A stretch of DNA of 64,000 bases from Botryosphaeria dothidea (lineage: Eukaryota; Ascomycota; Dothideomycetes; Botryosphaeriales; Botryosphaeriaceae), in assembly GCA_011503125.2 (NCBI GenBank), contig WWBZ02000062.1, forward strand, positions 186,001 through 250,000. The letters are read 5' to 3'. Positions within the stretch are counted from its first letter, which is position 1. Each line of letters begins with the position of its first letter. This document shows, piece by piece, positions 37,080 to 48,833 of the stretch. A program made the translations under genes and the position numbers. Below the pieces are notes generated by a model. The model was not told the DNA's origin, searched no databases, and worked only from the letters and a program-made list of their open reading frames with translations.

Positions 37080-38405
37080 TCCAAACAGGAGTCTCCAATT
37101 GTGAACTAAACATCGAGTACAATGTTTGCCCTATAATCGCACCTTTATGTTTTTGGTTCTTATGCCGGGCTTGCTCCGGAAGGTTCCCCGTACCCCGCCC
37201 TAGCGTGGATTCTGGGACGGGGCCGTTGTCGGAAACGGAGACGAAGCCGACACTTTTTCCGAAGTTTCCACCACGATCATAAGATCGAACCACAGCAAGA
37301 TATGGCAAAAGTTCGAAAGATTTGCGTATTGCTTTGAGAAAGGAAATTCACTTTCAAGATTATCTCGAGTCTGATCCCAGCAGCAGACCACCGGATGAGA
37401 TCTTCCAGCCCCCCAAGCTGATAAAGTACTACTCGAAAACGGTCCCCTTCCTCTTACCTCCTCATGATGCAAAACTGATGGAATTTGCGCTTGATCGGTC
37501 GGAATCGATGAATGAATGACTTGATTGCTTGGTTGCTGAGGCGCTCGTGGTGTTGCTCCCAAGACGTCTCAGAATGAATGACTAAGCTAATATGCTATCC
37601 AATAACAGATAACGGAGGTGATTGAGCTCATTTTCCATCAAAAACTAATCCGGCCGACTGTCTCTCGAATCTTCCTTTGTAGACCCGCTTCCCTCAAATG
37701 CGCTATTATGACCTCCGGAGGGCGGCGTAGCCTTCAACCCGAATTTCGAAAGCCGCAAATTCCGAATAATCATCGGAGCATTCCATCGGCGAGAGTGATT
37801 GTGCTGGAGAAATACTAAAGTTCTCCGACGATTTTGAAAGGGTCTTTTGCTTGTCAGATATTCTGCCAAGTGTAATTAGAGCTACGCTAAACCACCAGAA
37901 AACACTTGATGAATGAAGGACTGAGGCGTTTCGGTGTTGTCTTATTGTTATTTCTGTGGAAAGACGACACCTTCGAGTGCGCTACCCCGCCCACCCGATA
38001 CTTAGCGCTGGGCCCGCTGCCATGGCAGTAGGCTCCCGTTTGTACTCAATGTTGTTTCCATTTTGTTGTCAAGTATATCAATTTTACGTTTGGCGATGGG
38101 CTGCTCTTTTTTACCTCGGCGCCTCAATGTATTGAAAAAAACCTTCTCTCTTACCCCATGTGCAACGCCTACCCCACGGACAAGCGCCTACTCCATGTAG
38201 GTTTTTTGCGAAAGTAGTACTTCTACTCCAACATTAATGCACCGAATTGGTTTAGTCTCGCGTATTTCCGAGACCACGAACAGTAGGGGGTCATTCAATG
38301 GCACTAAAGAGAAGTGACGCGGGTTGCTCACAAGACTATGGTTTGGGTTTGCATTGTGTGACTCTATCACGAAGATTGATAATCAAGGGGATGAATTCCC
38401 ACTAT
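37080..38405. other. Intergenic region
   Basis: About 1.3 kb between the glycosidase start and the nitrilase stop. It should hold the glycosidase promoter and the nitrilase terminator. Short open frames on both strands lack recognisable domains or conserved splice structure. No RNA gene seen. Confidence 0.6.
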
Positions 38406-39515
38406 TCACGCCTCAGTGAGCTGCTCCATGCTTTCTGGTCTGACCTGCTCCTTCTCACGATGATCAACACCGAGCCAGAGCAGATCCGGACGGCTGTAGT
38501 GTCCATGCACGTCAAGCATGGTTTTGACCTTGAGGATCTCGGTCATGTCGATGTCAGCGATCACCAGACCTTCCTCCTCTTCTCCCAGGTCCTCGGTCAG
38601 CTTGCGGCCGTCAGGCGCAATGATGCAGGCGCAGCCACCACCCCCGATGTGGTATAGCTTGCCATCTCCCAGGCGCATGCGCTCAATGCCCTTTTCGGTG
38701 AAGAAGGACGAGGAGAGGACGACGAAGCAGTTGCCTTCGATGGCGTGCGTGGTCGAGAGGTTGTGTGCACCTTCGCGGCACTGAGACCAGAGAGCAGATC
38801 CGGCGGGGAAGGAGTTGAAGTAGTTCATGGGCGGCCAAGCAGCGACATGGATCTCTTCACCTTGCGAGTAGGTGTGGTACCGGAGCAATGGCTGCGAGTG
38901 TTCCCAGCACGAGAGCCCACCGACCTTGCCTGGTTTCATTGTCAGCAAAGCCCGTTATATGGTTGAGGAGCAATCTCACCAACACCAGGCTCACAGGCAA
39001 CGTTGAGGAGAGAAGCACCACTACCGTCCCCGTAAATGGTGCGTTCAACGTGAGTGGGCTTGATCTTGCGCCTGTTCATCTTGATCTTGCCGTCTTTCCC
39101 GATGAATGATTGCGACAAGTAGAGCGAATGGTTGTCATTTTCCGAGTACCCAAGCATGACGGAGATCTTGTTCTGAGCCGCACATGCACAGATCTTCTGC
39201 ATCTCTGGACCGTCGCGGCGCAGCGAGTTGCGCATGTACTCCTGGACCATCTCGAAATCAATGGGGCGCTGCCTACTCGCCAGGCATTAGCACCGCGAAT
39301 CTGCGACGTGTAAATCGCCATAAGCTCTAGATTATTTACCATATCCAGCCCGGGTAGTTCGGAATCCACACTTCTGGGAAGGCAATCAAGTCGCAGCCTT
39401 TGACCGCTGCCTCCTCAATCAGCCGACATGACTTTTCGACCGCGGCTGGAAGGTCGAAATAGCAGCACTCAGCCTGGACAGCTGCCACACGGACATTGCT
39501 TTTGTGCTCAGACAT
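38406..39515 (-). CDS. Nitrilase (carbon-nitrogen hydrolase family)
   Basis: Three exons: 39340-39515, 38980-39272, 38406-38929; 330 residues. The catalytic triad of the nitrilase superfamily is complete: Glu48 in AFPE, Lys128 in [12 protein letters not shown] and Cys164 in GGLSCWEH, followed by the typical [20 protein letters not shown] stretch. Nitrilases hydrolyse organic nitriles to carboxylic acid and ammonia; closely related cyanide hydratases make formamide from HCN. Sequence alone does not settle which, although the length is somewhat short for a cyanide hydratase. No signal peptide is visible, so it is probably cytosolic. The start at 39515 gives the expected N terminus (VRVAAVQAE). 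Introns are 67 and 50 nt. Confidence 0.9.
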
Positions 39516-40368
39516 AATGGAGGATGGCGTGCACGGATTTTTGCTTGGTGATGTGTGCAGAGCGATTGATTGGGCTGCTCATAGGCACTGTAGCTTCTTA
39601 AGTAGAGGTGCTTATCAGTGATTCAGACTGCATCTTCTATCATTCTATTGGAAATCACGTGTATATCCCTGTTAGCGTAGTTTCAGCTCATGCGGGCATA
39701 TGGGGCAGCACCTCCCCCGGAACCGACCTCTGCACGCAAGCACCACACACACACACGCAAGAATCAAGCAAGTCGGTCGACACATTCTCCATCATCAAAC
39801 CGAATTTCTCAGTGACGTTCAATGCTATATCAAGCAGATATGTGTCAAAGGCAGTCGGTTGGTGGGATAGTCGGTTGGTGGGGTAGTCTGTTGGAGAAAG
39901 AAGCCTTATCGAATGAAGCTTGATATAACACTGGACAAATTCCCATCCTCGGTAGCTGCAAAATCTTGACTTCCACGAGGGAGTCCTCGAAGAGTCAAGG
40001 ATGTTGTTGTATCTACGAGGAGCTAAGGCCGTCGGGTAGGTTACCTGCGCACGGACCACCCAACAGTGCCTCCGGGTGTTGCAGCGGTCTGCGGTTTTCG
40101 TCTATTAGAGATTTTACCTCGTCCTAGGCTTTTTTCATACATTGCTGAAATATAACAGTCTCGGTATAGATCAACGATTCTATACGTTATCAATGTCAGA
40201 CTCCTATCAACCTGCCTGGCGACTCCGAACCCAGATAGACAAGGCCCATCGTCACTTCGCGTGGCTTTGCCTATTTAGGTGAAAACCCTGCGACACAGGT
40301 ATAAATACGAGAAAGTAAGGAAATGAAAGGGTCCACCAGTCGCACTCACAGCTTTTCCGAAGGAGGCA
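39516..40368. other. Intergenic region
   Basis: About 850 bases between two divergent genes, so it carries both promoters. It includes a short CA run near 39744 and two near-tandem copies of TCGGTTGGTGGG around 39857-39885. No coding gene is supported. Confidence 0.6.
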
Positions 40369-41356
40369 ATGGCTATCGAAGGGCCCACATACGTACTCAT
40401 TACCGGGTGAGAACTGCCTCGCTCCTATCTGCGGCGGATATCTCGGGCTGAGTTCCATAACTGACCTATATTCGTGGCAGCTGTTCCCCCGGTGGCATTG
40501 GCTTCGCTCTTGCCCAAGAATTCGCACGGCTCGCTCCTCGACAGCTCTCGACGCGCTACAGACCAGTCCGTTCGCCAAGTCCGTCGTCACTTTCAAGCCC
40601 GACGTCACCTCCGCAGACAGCACCTCGACCCTCCTCCATGATGTTGAAACGCTCCTCTCGAAGGAAGGCGGGCACCTCGCTTTCCTCGTCAACAATGCCG
40701 GAATGGGCTACTCCATGCTCGCACTGCACCTAGACGACGACCGGATAACGCAAGTCTTCGAGACAAACACCTTCGCAGTGATGCGCATCTGCAGAACCTT
40801 CGCGCCTCTCATGAGCACCAGCGGCCACGGAGGCACCATCGTGTAGATCGGCAGCGTCGCCGGGATCGTGTAGGCATCCGCTCATCCCCACGCGCCAGCC
40901 CTTCGTTTTAATTGCCCCTTCAGTCCATACGTCTTCGGCAGCGCGTATAACGCCTCGAAAGCCGCGTTGCATGCCTACAGCGACACGCTGCGGCTCGAGC
41001 TCGCGCCGTTCGGCGTCGCCGTCGCCGTCGTCGTCGCCTGCACCGGCGGCGTGCGCTCTAACATCTCGGCGAAGCCCCGCTGTATTCCGGCGACGGAGTC
41101 GCTTTATCCGAAAGCGGTGCGGGATGCGTTCGCGGGGCATCGGTACAGTCAGGCGGGTGGTGTTTCGCCGGAGCGGTATGCCGAGTCGCTTGTGAAGAAG
41201 CTGCTCAGGCGAGGAGGGAGGGGCCCGAGGAGCAGGTGGATCTGGGAGGGTGGCAAGGCCGGGACTGTTTGGTTACTTGACACGTTCTTCCCAAGGACCG
41301 TCATGGATGCGATTTTTTCTCGCATGTACGGCCTTTCAAAGATGGAGAGATTGTAA
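40369..41356 (+). pseudogene. Broken short-chain dehydrogenase/reductase (SDR)
   Basis: Inferred exons: 40369-40406, 40481-40869, 40924-41356. The start shows the SDR cofactor motif ITG|CSPGGIG, then LVNNAGMG, and YNASKAALHAY with the catalytic Tyr and Lys; the C terminus matches the fungal classical SDRs related to 1-acyl-DHAP reductase. Two defects are seen. First, just after GFALAQEFA the frame shifts by a deletion that removes the second beta strand, the correct frame resuming at TARSSTALDAL. Second, TAG at 40844-40846 interrupts TIV*IGSVAG where the family usually has Asn, Gln or similar. CAG-to-TAG at CpA would explain it. Introns look normal. The gene is most likely inactive unless both defects are sequencing artefacts. 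Confidence 0.78.
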
Positions 41357-42277
41357 GCGTACGAAGCTGTTACAGGCCATTGAATGCGAATATGCTGTAT
41401 GTTCAACGGCGCAAAGAAAGAAACACGTCGCCGAAATAATACCATTTGCATTTTATGACCACTGCGCTGGGGCTAAACATCATGACTTGCAGGCGCATCC
41501 AAAACGCGCGTGGGAACCTACAACCCTTGTTGGTATCTTTCGTAATTGAAGATGACAAGATAGTTTTACTATTCAAAACACGACTTAATCACGAGTCGGG
41601 CCGTCCACGAAAAACTCGCAATTGTCAATGCTGACAAATGGGTTTTGGGGTAGTTTCGGGTGGTACATTTGGGGTAGCGTTCGAGAGTTGTTGAAACTGG
41701 GCCTGGATGACGGCACATGTCATGCACAATATCTCCTAGTCAAGGATTTTCTGGTTAGGTGCCCTGAGATGACAAAGACATGTAGATCTGAAAGGGCGAA
41801 AGTCAATCTCAGCCTCGACGAAGTTAAGCTGGTGTGTTTTAGATGAGCGGCTTTGATGTAGAGCGAATAAGATTACTACCCGCATAGTACTATCATGACG
41901 TCCAAAATGACCCTGGAAACGCATTGAAGGGCGACAGAATTGTACTTGCCACAATGTAGACGAGTAGTCCGTACGGAATGTCGTCCCGATATGAATCCGA
42001 AAAATTCGGGTTTTCGGAACATGCGCTCTCAATATTTGTTCATATAGTCCCTGTCTCTAGGCACGTCATCACTCCATCAAAGGTGCAATATCAGTGCGTA
42101 GGTATCTTGTGCGTAGGGAAGCTGATTTGGAGACTGTGATGACAAATCCGAATCAAAATGAGAACTGTCGGCCTCCAAATTCTCGATGAGACATCACTGC
42201 TAGATGGAAGCGGAAGATTTCCTATGTTCATCCCCGTGCTATCTCAATTACAAGCTCTAAAGCCCTCATAATCAGAG
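41357..42277. other. Intergenic region
   Basis: About 920 bases, including the presumed promoter of the transporter gene. Open frames on both strands are short and lack recognisable motifs. No repeat or RNA gene seen. Confidence 0.6.
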
Positions 42278-43663
42278 ATGGAATCAACCAGCGATGTCAC
42301 AAACTCAGGCGTCGTTCCTCCTGACAAAATTTCGACCGAGATGGTGAAAGAACAGCAAGATACCGACGGTCAAAACACCCGTTATATCGAATTCGACACC
42401 CCTTTACCTCCAAACGTTCTGAATTGGCTCGAGATTTCCGACCCCCACGACACTGCGTTGCGGAAGCTGAGACAGCTCCGGTCGCCGCAAGAGCTTCCCA
42501 AATGGCGGAAGGAAGCAACATCCTGGATGTGCTACTTTGCATCGGGGCTTGCATCGCATGCGGCAAGTTCTTACAGCCCGGCAAAAGAACAGCTTTCAGC
42601 ATACTGGGACATCGGAAGCGTCCCGACCTTGCTTGGCATTACTCTGTTCACAACTGGATTCGCAGTGGCACCGATGGCTCTCGCGCCTCTTTCTGAAGTC
42701 AACGGAAGAAAGCCTGTTTTTCTTGTGACAGGCATCCTCTTTGTCGTCTGCCAGATCTGTTCGGGCGTGACACGCTCGTATCCAGGGTAAGGTTTGTCAA
42801 TTAACGAAACAGATTCATCGACTCACCCATATTGTCTTCGCAGGATGCTCTTGGCTCGTTTCTTCTCTGGCGTCGGGAGCTCGACCTACTCGTCCATGGT
42901 CGGCGGCGTGCTATCAGACATCTACCCCAGCAACGAGCGCAACACGCCCATGGCTCTCTTCTCCTGCTCCGCCCTATTTGGCATCGGGACCGGAGCGCTC
43001 GCGTCCGGCTTCACCACCCAATATACAACGTGGCGATGGATATTCTACTCACAAGCGATCGTGGACGGCGTCCTAGTTGCCACCTTCCTTCTGCTCTTCT
43101 CCGAGACCCGAGTCATCGTCCTCCTCAGGCGCAGGGCCCAACAATTCAACGCCGTCCTCGCCGCCATGTACGTCGGCGCCGTGCTCATGACGCCCCTCAG
43201 CATCTACCAAGAGCGCGTCCTCGGCCGCTTCGCCTCGGCCACCTTCCCGCCCGGCGTCCCCGAAGCGCGTCTGCACTGCGCTTGTGTCGAGAGCGCGCTG
43301 CTGCCGCTCGGGCTGTTCGCATTCGGCTGGAGCGCGCGGCCGGACGTGCACTGGATCGTCCCCGCCGCGGCCATCGGGGTGGCGACGATGGGCATCTTCG
43401 CCGTGTACATGGCCGTGTTCAACTACCTGTCAGACGCGTACGGGCGGTACGCGAGCTCGGCGCTGGCGGCGCAGAGCTTCTGTCGGAACGGGTTTGGGGG
43501 CGTCTTGACGCTGGTGACGCGGCAGATGTTTGCGGGGACGGGGTATGGGGCGGCGGGGAGCTGTTTGGGCGGGGTGGCGTTGGCGCTGACGCTGGTGCCG
43601 TGGGTGTTGGTGTTGTGGGGGGAGGAGATAAGGCGGAGGAGCAGGTTTGCGAGTGCTTTGTAG
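42278..43663 (+). CDS. MFS transporter (DHA1-like multidrug/polyamine type) with central segment missing
   Basis: Exons 42278-42786 and 42844-43663; 442 residues. After a hydrophilic N terminus, TM1-TM6 are recognisable, with the loop 2-3 motif SEVNGRKPVF and SETR at the end of TM6. From there the sequence jumps, in frame, from VLLRRRAQQFN to AVLAAMYVGAVL, then runs through IYQERVLGRF, PEARL, ASSALAAQSFCRN and a normal C terminus. Relatives usually have about 100 more residues here, covering the cytoplasmic central loop and about TM7. This looks like an in-frame genomic deletion rather than an intron. Topology would be disturbed, so transport function is doubtful. Its neighbour upstream is a broken dehydrogenase. 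Confidence 0.8.
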
Positions 43664-44298
43664 GGAGGGTACTGCTCGGATTTGTTCGCCTCATGCAGAC
43701 CATCCCGCTGTAAGGAAGTATTTCTCTGCCGCGCGAATCACACAATCACACGAAGTGTTAGCATCATAGCATGCCTTTGTTGTGGGGAGTGAAAGCATTA
43801 GTCTGAACGTAATTGTCTCGTAAGACTAATTATACTCAAATCTGGATGAATGCTTTCACTCCTCGCGTATGAGCCGTTGGTCTTGCAATGATGTTCTGGT
43901 CGTAGTCGCTTAAGCCGCTCGGTCCGCATGAGAAGAACTGTAACCAGGGAAGAATGATTCCTCGACTATGTACATAATTTTTGATGAGCAGTCTGTAAAA
44001 AGCCTTCCACTGGAATAGAAGGGGGGATTTTTTCCGATGTCCTTTCACAGGAAGGCGATGATCTGCTGCAGCGCCCTTCGTATGTCGTGTTGAACGCCTT
44101 GAACTGTCAAGCCCCTCAGGTTTATATTGCTCGAGTTCGAGGACTCGATACCGCAATATTTGACTCGGAAAAGTCTTAGATAAAAGAGAAAAGGCCCCCT
44201 TCCGTCATCAACTTGACCGGCAAAACCTCACCCATGAACTCGCTTAACCCGGCATGGCTAAAACATCGAGACCATCCCATACCAAACGGAGGTGCTCC
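43664..44298. other. Intergenic region between convergent genes
   Basis: About 630 bases between two convergent stop codons. Likely 3' UTRs only; no gene or structured element recognised. Confidence 0.6.
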
Positions 44299-45018
44299 TT
44301 AGTGAAGACTCCAGGAGAGTCCATTTGTCATGGAATCCAAGTCCGCAACATCCTCTTCCATCGTCTTCCTCACGACCTCCAGTTCCCGAACGAACATGTA
44401 CCCCCTTTCATGCACTGCCTGCTGCCGTTCCTCAAACTCAACGAGTAGATCTTCCATGTCAGCCAACCTCCTCTGCAAACGTTCTTGTTCGCGCCCGAGA
44501 CGAGATCTTTGTTCCCTGAGCAGAACTACGTCATGTCGAAGGAATTCGTCCGTCTCCTCCCTGGCATGCAGACTCGATGGCTCCAGGAGATGTCTCAGCG
44601 AAGCGGTGGTATGCATTATGGACGTGATTCCATTGGTCTGCTGGTTTATGCGTTCCGCCTCTTCTAGAATTTGATCGCGCTCCATGCGAAAGCGTTCAGT
44701 CTGAGTAATAACTTGAGCGCACTCGGCTTGGATCTGGTCCTTCGCTTCTATTAAATCCTTGGCGGCAGCTGCGGCTTTCTTGACATCGTCCAATTTTTCC
44801 AGCATGCGGGCCATAGTATCGTTCACATCGATCGCAATGGAGGTAGCCGTGAGGCTGGGTGAGGGATGGGGAACTTCCTTCTGCAGATCGGAATCGGGCT
44901 GCTCGTCCGGAGTGAGGGTGTTGCTCTTGTTCGCGCCGTTGGCGATTCCACCATCGGGCTGCTGCATCCTTTCTTGCACGTCGTCCAAGGACGTTGTGGG
45001 TTGATCTTCGGTTGGCAT
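44299..45018 (-). CDS. Coiled-coil protein of unknown function (array member 1)
   Basis: Single exon, 239 residues, start ATG at 45018. A disordered acidic N terminus (residues 1-60) precedes a long, highly charged, Glu/Gln/Arg/Leu-rich region with heptad-like spacing (about 65-115 and 145-225), which suggests coiled coil. No membrane segment, signal peptide or catalytic motif. I do not recognise the family. It is the first of a run of small coiled-coil genes extending to 52.1 kb, which may be diverged paralogues. The frame is open throughout and codon use matches neighbouring genes. Confidence 0.65.
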   Translation of the reverse strand: MPTEDQPTTSLDDVQERMQQPDGGIANGANKSNTLTPDEQPDSDLQKEVPHPSPSLTATSIAIDVNDTMARMLEKLDDVKKAAAAAKDLIEAKDQIQAECAQVITQTERFRMERDQILEEAERINQQTNGITSIMHTTASLRHLLEPSSLHAREETDEFLRHDVVLLREQRSRLGREQERLQRRLADMEDLLVEFEERQQAVHERGYMFVRELEVVRKTMEEDVADLDSMTNGLSWSLH

Positions 45019-45513
45019 GATGGTAGGTGGTGGGTGGAAGGTTCAAGGATGAGAGGCCGGGTATTTTTAAAGGGTTGTGTGAGTGGCAGAAGGAATGGGG
45101 AAGGAGCGCGCAAGGCAGGCATCATCTGGTTGTGGAAGGAGCGGCCGCCGCGCACCGCATCTACTCCCCGATGAGCCGAACCGCTGCGGCACGGAACCGC
45201 AAGAATCTACTACCAGCATATTATTTCATCGAGGCACTGAGAGATGTATTCCCACGTCGATTCCAATCCTCTCTGCGCTGGCTTGCCCGTCGCAGCTTCT
45301 ATGGGGGGTCGATGCATTCGTCCAGACGACTTCTACTTATGCCACAAGCTCTAAGTTTTCGTGACGACGCGAGCTGGCTAGAAAGAAAGGAAGCGGTCAG
45401 TTTGTGCGAGAATAAGATTCGTTCTGCCTGAGCTGCGATTGCGAGACGAGGACCGCTCATCGTACGTACTCTGCCTCATCTCGGGTTATCGCATGGAACA
45501 CCTCCAGTGGGTC
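45019..45513. other. Intergenic region
   Basis: About 500 bases upstream of coiled-coil member 1 and downstream of member 2. Nothing distinctive seen. Confidence 0.55.
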
Positions 45514-46130
45514 TCACTGAATCACCGCCATGCCAAGAAGGGCCTTCATCTCTTCCCTCATTGACATTATTTCGTCCTGCATTCTCTCAATTTCCTCTGC
45601 GAGCTCCTCTTTCTCGTCTTCCAGCACGGCTTTTTTTGCAAGCAACCGCCGCTCCTCAACCCCCCACGCCCTGATCCAATCGTCATCGAAGTAAGCTTCG
45701 TTCAGCTCATGCATCGACATCTGCATGGCGCCGATCTCTAGGCGACGTGCCAGCCGCGGGATCCGGTCTGCTAGCTCTTGCAGATGGCCGACCTCTCTTC
45801 CTACCGATCCGATCGTCTCCTCGGTCAGCTCAGCTTGGTGGAACAGTTCCAGACTACGGGCAGCGTTCTGCATCACGGCGTCCATGAGGGCAATCATCCT
45901 TTCCGAATATGGGAGAGTGGCGCGCCTAGCCAGATCGGCTATGTGGTCGCGTTCCTGCTGAAGTCTTTGCATCTCTCTTGCCTATCAATCGTCAGAGTTG
46001 CATCTTCGGAGTGCTTCTGACATTCAACATGATAAATCTGAGAGGGGTAGCCTACCCGATCTATGCTGAATTGCCTTTTTGTCAGCTCGGAGCGCGCAGA
46101 GTCTGTGGGAGCCTCCGTCGGCGGGGCCAT
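45514..46130 (-). CDS. Coiled-coil protein of unknown function (array member 2)
   Basis: Exons 46056-46130 and 45514-45981 with a 74-nt phase-0 intron; 180 residues. The short 25-codon first exon starts MAPPTEAPTDS. The second is helical throughout, with a strongly charged C-terminal coiled coil of Glu/Lys/Met heptads (about residues 135-175). No known domain is recognised. The exon pattern (tiny first exon, phase-0 intron, coiled coil) recurs in array members 3 and 7. The splice choice restores a continuous frame: GATCGG|GTAGGC donor and GATTGATAG acceptor. Confidence 0.65.
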
Positions 46131-46536
46131 TGTTCCAGAGGGTGTTCGGAGGGACGACTCAAAGACGGAATTTGGGAACTGTCTCTGATGAGCAAGGATT
46201 GCAACTGATCTGTCGCTGGCCACGTCTAAAGAGGGGAAAATCTCACAGGTGCGAGATGAAGCAGACTGCTTACAGCCACTTAATGTGTTGGCTGCCAGGG
46301 ACTAAGTCCAGGCGGACTGAATAAGAGGTTGACGTTGGGTTGATTGTTCTGGTGTTAGCATTTCCAACCAGCGTATGATTTTCACGGAGCCAGTCGAAAC
46401 TTCCGAGCAAGCCGAGAAAACTTTAGTTCCGTGAGCCGGAAATAACCAACACTAATTTCAACGCAAACACCCTCTTCCGAAACTCCGCAACTTCTTCGTT
46501 TGTCGACATCAGTGCCAAGGCCTTCACGAAACCACC
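46131..46536. other. Shared promoter region of divergent coiled-coil genes
   Basis: About 400 bases between start codons of members 2 (-) and 3 (+), so probably a bidirectional promoter. No clear TATA box was recognised. Confidence 0.5.
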
Positions 46537-47325
46537 ATGGCTAATGGAGCGGGGAACTGGAAGGGACGCGGGAAGGGACATGATCGGGAATCAGAAGACA
46601 AGAACAAAGAGCGCACCACGAATCCCGCCGCTACGGAAAGTAAGGTATGACGTTTGCACCCCGCAAGAGCGAACAAGATCTGATGGATTTGACAGATTGC
46701 CCCAGAATCTCCTCCTCACGCCCAGGCTACTGGCACAGTGGAGATGACAACCGAAGATTCCCGGAAGACCGAGGCAAACCACCTGCGACCCAGCGTAATG
46801 GAGAAGCTCAAACAGATTGTGCGCTTGCAGCAGCAGACATACGACTTCCTGAAGATACAAACGAAACTGCTCCATCGGCGAGTCCTAACCAGGAAGCTGC
46901 GCACCAGCACAATCCAGGAAATCCACAGCCTCAACGAACTCCAGATCAGGTTACTGCTGCTCGCCACGCGTCCAACGCTGTCATACACCATGTCAACCCT
47001 TGAGTTGGTCGAGCTTGCCTTTCCTGGTTGTGGATGGATGCATGAGAAGCAGTGCCTGAGAATCCGCTTGTAGATCCTTGAGAATGAGGATCGGAAGCTG
47101 GAGAGACCGATCGTAGGGGTGGACGCAGATAGCAACGAGCTGGAGAGACGCAGGCAGAGGTTGATCGAGGAGTTGCCCGAGATCCCTAGAGTGCTAGCAC
47201 GACGCAATGGACATTGCTCTCTCTTGTAGGAGGAGGGTAGGCGCAACACGATGACGGCGTCCATTCGGATCTTGCGGGTTGGTCTCTTCTCGCTGGGCAT
47301 AGACAGTCAATCAATATTCGAGTGA
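46537..47325 (+). pseudogene. Disrupted coiled-coil protein gene (array member 3)
   Basis: The start codon has a strong context (ACCACCATGG). Exon 1 is 46537-46644 (36 codons, phase 0) and exon 2 begins at 46696. The frame gives a charged N terminus, then a helical region (VMEKLKQIVRLQQQTYDFLK). It is cut by TAG at 47071-47073 and again at 47227-47229, with sensible sequence between and after (ILENEDRKLER; RRQRLIEELPEIP) up to TGA at 47323-47325. Both stops are one C-to-T step from CAG and lie in CpA context. A truncated product of 161 residues is possible. Another frame (46647-47003) is also open but of less protein-like composition. Function unknown. Confidence 0.55.
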
Positions 47326-47358
47326 GCACAGTGTATTCATTATCTTATCATCATCGCC

Positions 47359-48283
47359 GTGAAGTTCGTCGGCCGCTCAGCTCTTCTCCTCCCAGCCCAT
47401 CATCCAGATCTTCCACCGCCGCGCCCAGCCCCGCAGCCCCTCCCTCACCGCCCAGCATGCCATCCGACGAGGCAAGAGCCGGCGCCGGAGGATGTGAGGG
47501 GCGTGGCCGAGATGATGGGGAGGGGGCTCTTCGAGAGCGACGGGCAGGGTCGGCGGGCCGTCGTCCCCGACAAGCGCGGGCTGGATGGGGGTGATGCGCG
47601 GGGAGATGGCGGGACGAGGGTGGAGGTCGAGCGGGATGCTGCGGCGTCTCGGGCAATGATTCCGGGGTTTCTGGAGGAGACTGCCGGTCGAGAGGATGCC
47701 GTGGCTTCGCTCCGCCGGGAGATGGCGGCGAAGGAGATCCAGCTCGCTCGTGACAGGGTGGAGAAGCGCAGCATGGCGGCGGAGGTGGAGGAGCTCAAGC
47801 GCCGGTTGCAAGTCTCGGACGACGCTCTCGCGGCCAGCCGGGCGGAGGCGGAGAAGCTGCGCATGATCGCTCAGCAGAAATCACGCGACGTATCTGCCAT
47901 CGACGGAGAGCATGTCACAAAGCAACAGCTGGACCTCGAACTCGCCGAGATGGCGCTTGCTGCGCGCTCTGCCGATGCCGATTGCTGGCGCGCTTTATCA
48001 GGAAGGATACCGGTATCTCCTGGATGATCACAAGCGACTGTCTCGCCTCGCACTGCACGCTTCCCAGGAGAACAAGGAGATTAGGGATCTAAGGTACAGG
48101 TTGCGGGTGACGGAAAAGATGTACACGGAGCTGGACAACGAGACATGGAACGTTTGGAAGGAGGGAGATGATAATTTCAATGTGATGAAAGGCGATGAGG
48201 GGCTGAAGGTGTCCAACGCCGTGCTGAGAAGGGACAATGAGAGGCTGAGGATGCAGCTGGAGAAGCTGACGGGAAGCAAGTAA
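47359..48283 (+). pseudogene. Frameshifted coiled-coil protein gene (array member 4)
   Basis: Two overlapping frames together make one coiled-coil protein. The first runs to a stop at 48027 and includes EDAVASLRREMAAKEIQLA and AEVEELKRRLQVSDDAL. The second carries on from about 47995 with ALYQEGYRYLLDDHKRL and a C-terminal coiled coil to TAA at 48281-48283. The switch lies in GGCGCGCTTTATC, where two bases appear missing; no intron can explain it. The 5' end is unclear: no good in-frame ATG is visible, and another frame (ATG at 47457) is open upstream, so a second shift is possible. A sequencing error in this GC-rich tract cannot be excluded. Confidence 0.5.
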
Positions 48284-48833
48284 GGAGATGGTCCTTTTGC
48301 AGACTCGCAGGTCTGGGCGGCTGCGTCAAGCACGATGGAAGAGTCAGGCGACGATGGACTTTGTGTTGATACACACGACGGCCGAGATGGTAGCGCTTTC
48401 ATTCTCGTCGTTGAGGTCAAAGATGCACTTAGCGGTGGAACTCTTTCAAAAGCCTAAATCTGGGTAACCTGAGCTGGTTCTGGAGGAGAGTAGAGCGTCG
48501 GTGATACTTCTTCCTCGAACTACTCTTCTGTGTTCTTTATGGGTCCGCTCTCGTGTCAATCAAGAGTGTGAGCGCTTTTTTCTCAAGATAAAGGCTCAAA
48601 CAAAGTCAGATTCCTACGTCAGAGTGAAGCCCACAAGCGCAGAAGCTTGAGAAGAAGCGCCCATCACCGCACGGCTTTATGACGCACGTCATAGGGAAGT
48701 GAGAGGACGAAAGGCCTGGCGATTAATGCACCTTCCAACCACGTCCGCTCCTCCCCAACACCAACACTGCATCTCAAGACCAAAACACACCTCAACCACA
48801 GTCAAACCAAGCCAATCTCTAATTGCCTCCGCC
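48284..48833. other. Intergenic region
   Basis: About 550 bases between array members 4 and 5. It likely holds the promoter of member 5, with CA-rich leader sequence just before its ATG. No other feature seen. Confidence 0.55.

Noticed and set aside
38406..43663. Secondary-metabolite gene cluster (nitrilase, SDR, MFS transporter side by side)
   Set aside because: No backbone synthase or cluster regulator is present, and the SDR and transporter are defective.
42832..43713. 293-codon Arg/His-rich open frame on the plus strand
   Set aside because: Shadow of the MFS transporter frame in GC-rich DNA; composition is not protein-like, while the transporter frame has clear family motifs.
46647..47003. 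Alternative 118-codon frame for coiled-coil member 3
   Set aside because: It begins inside the predicted intron and ends in mid-gene; the chosen frame continues with helical, charged sequence on both sides of its TAG codons.
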